DNA of 5,793 nt from positions 1 to 5,793 of the forward strand of contig JAPLYR010000146.1 in NCBI GenBank assembly GCA_026395455.1, read 5' to 3'. The DNA comes from Candidatus Roizmanbacteria bacterium. Its GTDB lineage: Bacteria > Patescibacteriota > Microgenomatia > UBA1406 > GWC2-37-13. Positions 3,891 to 5,793 of the stretch are shown here, in pieces (position 1 is the first letter of the stretch; the number at the start of each line of letters is the position of its first letter). The position numbers were made by a program, and so were the translations under genes. A model generated the notes under the pieces. That model saw only the letters and a program-made list of their open reading frames with translations. It did no database searches and was not told the DNA's origin.

Positions 3891-5793
3891 ATGGAGCATT
3901 CTCAACTGAACACTTTTTTTAACCCATCTTCAATCGCTATTATCGGTGTATCTGAAAATCCAAAAAAAGTTGGTTATTTAGTAGCACAAAATCTTATTCG
4001 TCAAGGATATAAAGGGGAAATGTACTTCATCAATCCAAAGTTTGATAAGCTACTTGAACACCCGGTCTATAAAGATATTAAAGATATCGGAAAACCAATA
4101 GATTTAGTTGTTTTGGCAGTCCCAGCAGATGCTGCGATGCATCTTCTTGATGATTTAAACACAATAGGAATAAAAAATATTGTGCTCTATGCAGCGGGAT
4201 TTAAAGAAGCAGGACTGGATGGCACACAAAAAGAACAGAATTTAATAGCAAAAGCGAAACAATATGGAATGACCATTTTAGGTCCAAACTGTATTGGATT
4301 TGTAAGCACTATTTCACAAGCAAATGTAACCTTTTTAAAACATCCTGCACCAAAGGGGAATGTTGGATTTATATCACAATCTGGAGCATTAGGGAGCCTC
4401 ATGGTAGATTATTTAGTGGGACATGAAAACTTTGGCTTCTCATACTTTATGAGTTTGGGAAATAAAGCTGTACTTGATGAATGTGACCTACTACAGTTTT
4501 TAAAAGATGATCCAGATACACAAGTTATCGCTATGTATTTGGAAGATGTAAAACGGGGAGAAGATTTTAAACGAATATTAGAAGAGACAACAAAAATAAA
4601 ACCAGTAGTTATACTCAAATCTGGTTCAACGGTAGAAGGTTCAAAAGCTGCAGGGTCCCATACAGGGAGTATGGTTGGAGATGATATGGTGTACGGAATA
4701 GTTTTTGAACAATATGGAGCAATACGTGCGGGTCAGTTTTATGAATTCATGTCCATTCTTAAAATATTTAGTTTTGGTCGTGCTCCTACATCAAAAGATA
4801 TGCTTATCCTCTCAAATGCGGGCGGTATTGGAGTATTGCTCACAGACGAACTTATTAAAAATAAATTGGAACTTGTCACTGTTCCAGAAGATGTAAAAGA
4901 AACCATTAAAAAAAATATGGGTGGAGATAAAGTAACAATTCATAATCCAATTGATTTACTGGGCGACGCCAGCGCGTTTCATTATCGTGCAGCAATTGCC
5001 GCGACAATTCAACAAAAACATATTGGAGGCGTTATTGTAATGCTTACACCTCAAGCAAACACAGAGGTAGAAGATACAGCCACAACCCTTATCGAAACTC
5101 AATCAGCTTTTTCAAAACCAATTTTTCCCATTTTTATGGGTGAAAAGTCAGTTGGTCAGAGTCATATGCATTTCGAAAGAGCAAAAATGGCAAGTTTTTT
5201 TAGCTATGATTTTCTTCCTTCATCTCTGGCAAAAATTACCCATTATCAAGATCATATTCAACACAAAACTATTGATACAAAAAAACTCATCGAAGAGTCA
5301 AAGCGGATTGCAATCCCAAAAAAAAGCACGTTAACTCCATTTGAAACAAATACAGTTCTTGCCTCTGCAGGAATACAGGCGGTTTCGCTGATTGTTGCAC
5401 ATTCTGAAGAAGAGGCGACTAATACTGCAAAAGAGATCGGATTTCCGCTTGTTATGAAGACAGCTTCAGACAAAATTACTCATAAAACCGAGGTAAAAGG
5501 TGTGAGAGTGAATATTCAGAATGAGGAAGAGCTCTTAAATGAATATCGAGATTTAACTAAAGTTACGGACGAAAATAATGTTTATTTACAAAAAATGATG
5601 AAGGGTCACGAACTTATCATTGGAGCAAAACGAGACAGACAGTTCGGCATCGTTCTTCTCCTTGGATTGGGAGGAATTTATGCAGAACTGTTACAGAGCG
5701 TGGTTAGTTTCATCTATCCATTCTCATTCGAATACATGGTTAAACAAATACGTTCGTCTAAAGTGCAGAAAATTATTGAGGGTTTCCGTGGGT
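3891..5793 (+). CDS. ADP-forming acetyl-CoA synthetase (NDP-forming acyl-CoA ligase), fused alpha-beta, 3' truncated
   Basis: The family converts acetyl-CoA (or another acyl-CoA), ADP and phosphate into free acid, CoA and ATP, a one-enzyme substrate-level ATP step in archaea and some fermentative bacteria; it can also run in reverse. There are 634 codons in the window; family members of this fused type are about 700 long. The order is: a CoA-binding Rossmann domain (SIAIIGVSENPKKVGYLVAQNL, residues 11-32), a succinyl-CoA-ligase-like domain (ILGPNCIGF, GFISQSGALGS), Glu218 in MYLEDV, and the phosphorylated His257 in GSHTGS. Both numbers coincide with those I recall for the Pyrococcus alpha subunit. 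A beta-like ATP-grasp part starts near TLTPFETNTVLASAGI (about residue 481), with the second active-site His531 in THKTEVKGV and FGIVLLLGLGGIYAE near the end. Usual E-x-L-K-D-V-x-x-R reads ELLQSVVSF. No acetyltransferase domain is visible, so a Pat-type enzyme is less likely. ATG 3891 is the first start codon in this frame. Acetate is the commonest substrate but specificity is not shown. Confidence 0.9.
   Translation, partial: MEHSQLNTFFNPSSIAIIGVSENPKKVGYLVAQNLIRQGYKGEMYFINPKFDKLLEHPVYKDIKDIGKPIDLVVLAVPADAAMHLLDDLNTIGIKNIVLYAAGFKEAGLDGTQKEQNLIAKAKQYGMTILGPNCIGFVSTISQANVTFLKHPAPKGNVGFISQSGALGSLMVDYLVGHENFGFSYFMSLGNKAVLDECDLLQFLKDDPDTQVIAMYLEDVKRGEDFKRILEETTKIKPVVILKSGSTVEGSKAAGSHTGSMVGDDMVYGIVFEQYGAIRAGQFYEFMSILKIFSFGRAPTSKDMLILSNAGGIGVLLTDELIKNKLELVTVPEDVKETIKKNMGGDKVTIHNPIDLLGDASAFHYRAAIAATIQQKHIGGVIVMLTPQANTEVEDTATTLIETQSAFSKPIFPIFMGEKSVGQSHMHFERAKMASFFSYDFLPSSLAKITHYQDHIQHKTIDTKKLIEESKRIAIPKKSTLTPFETNTVLASAGIQAVSLIVAHSEEEATNTAKEIGFPLVMKTASDKITHKTEVKGVRVNIQNEEELLNEYRDLTKVTDENNVYLQKMMKGHELIIGAKRDRQFGIVLLLGLGGIYAELLQSVVSFIYPFSFEYMVKQIRSSKVQKIIEGFRG

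Noticed and set aside
3840..3893. Stop-codon readthrough joining the GGDEF protein to the ligase (same frame, no further stop)
   Set aside because: The 48-nt spacer holds a palindrome and a -10 box, the ligase has a normal N-terminus at ATG 3891, and an open 48-nt stretch occurs easily by chance.
4187..4618. Two open frames on the minus strand
   Set aside because: They are antisense to the conserved CoA-binding and ligase domains and are explained as shadows of that frame.
4705..5473. Short open frames on both strands within the ligase
   Set aside because: The ligase frame is continuous here with family motifs on both sides, so these are shadows.
3891..5793. Protein lysine acetyltransferase (Pat-type) carrying the same ligase domains
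   Set aside because: No GNAT domain precedes the CoA-binding domain, and the catalytic Glu218, His257 and His531 are kept, which favours an active ligase. A C-terminal addition beyond the edge cannot be excluded.

Overview
The window is AT-rich, bacterial-looking and almost fully coding. It holds the two parts of a split transketolase on the minus strand, a frame-broken tandem GGDEF protein on the plus strand, and a fused ADP-forming acetyl-CoA synthetase-type ligase that runs off the right edge. Stops are TAA and TAG, and no frame needs TGA read as a sense codon, so the standard bacterial code fits. Three things suggest a small-genome fermentative bacterium, possibly of the Patescibacteria/CPR type: the short human-like transketolase, the single-chain ADP-forming ligase, and a GTCATTCCCGCG-type palindromic repeat. 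The lineage is an inference from gene style, not a proven placement.

Layout: 1-1103 (minus) is the C-terminal transketolase part, cut by the left edge. 1094-1894 (minus) is the N-terminal part, whose end overlaps the next start by 10 nt. 1895-1944 is a 50-nt divergent control region. 1945-2940 and 3024-3842 (plus) are two halves of one gene, with a frame break near 2844-2870. 3843-3890 is a 48-nt spacer with a strong palindrome. 3891-5793 (plus) is the ligase, with its last 60-70 residues beyond the edge.

The metabolic genes fit together as the non-oxidative pentose phosphate pathway (transketolase) and ATP formation from acetyl-CoA or another acyl-CoA (the ligase). The GGDEF gene lies between them and is transcribed divergently from transketolase. 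A link through cyclic di-nucleotide signalling is possible, but nothing in the sequence proves it.

The most unusual signals are these. (1) A 90-bp element made of two inverted hairpin units sits in frame inside the transketolase C part and adds exactly 30 codons; the two hairpins differ by compensatory base-pair changes. (2) The tandem GGDEF protein has complementary decay of its two active sites. (3) Two genes each carry a break equivalent to one lost base. (4) Near-perfect palindromes abut the start codons of both metabolic transcription units.
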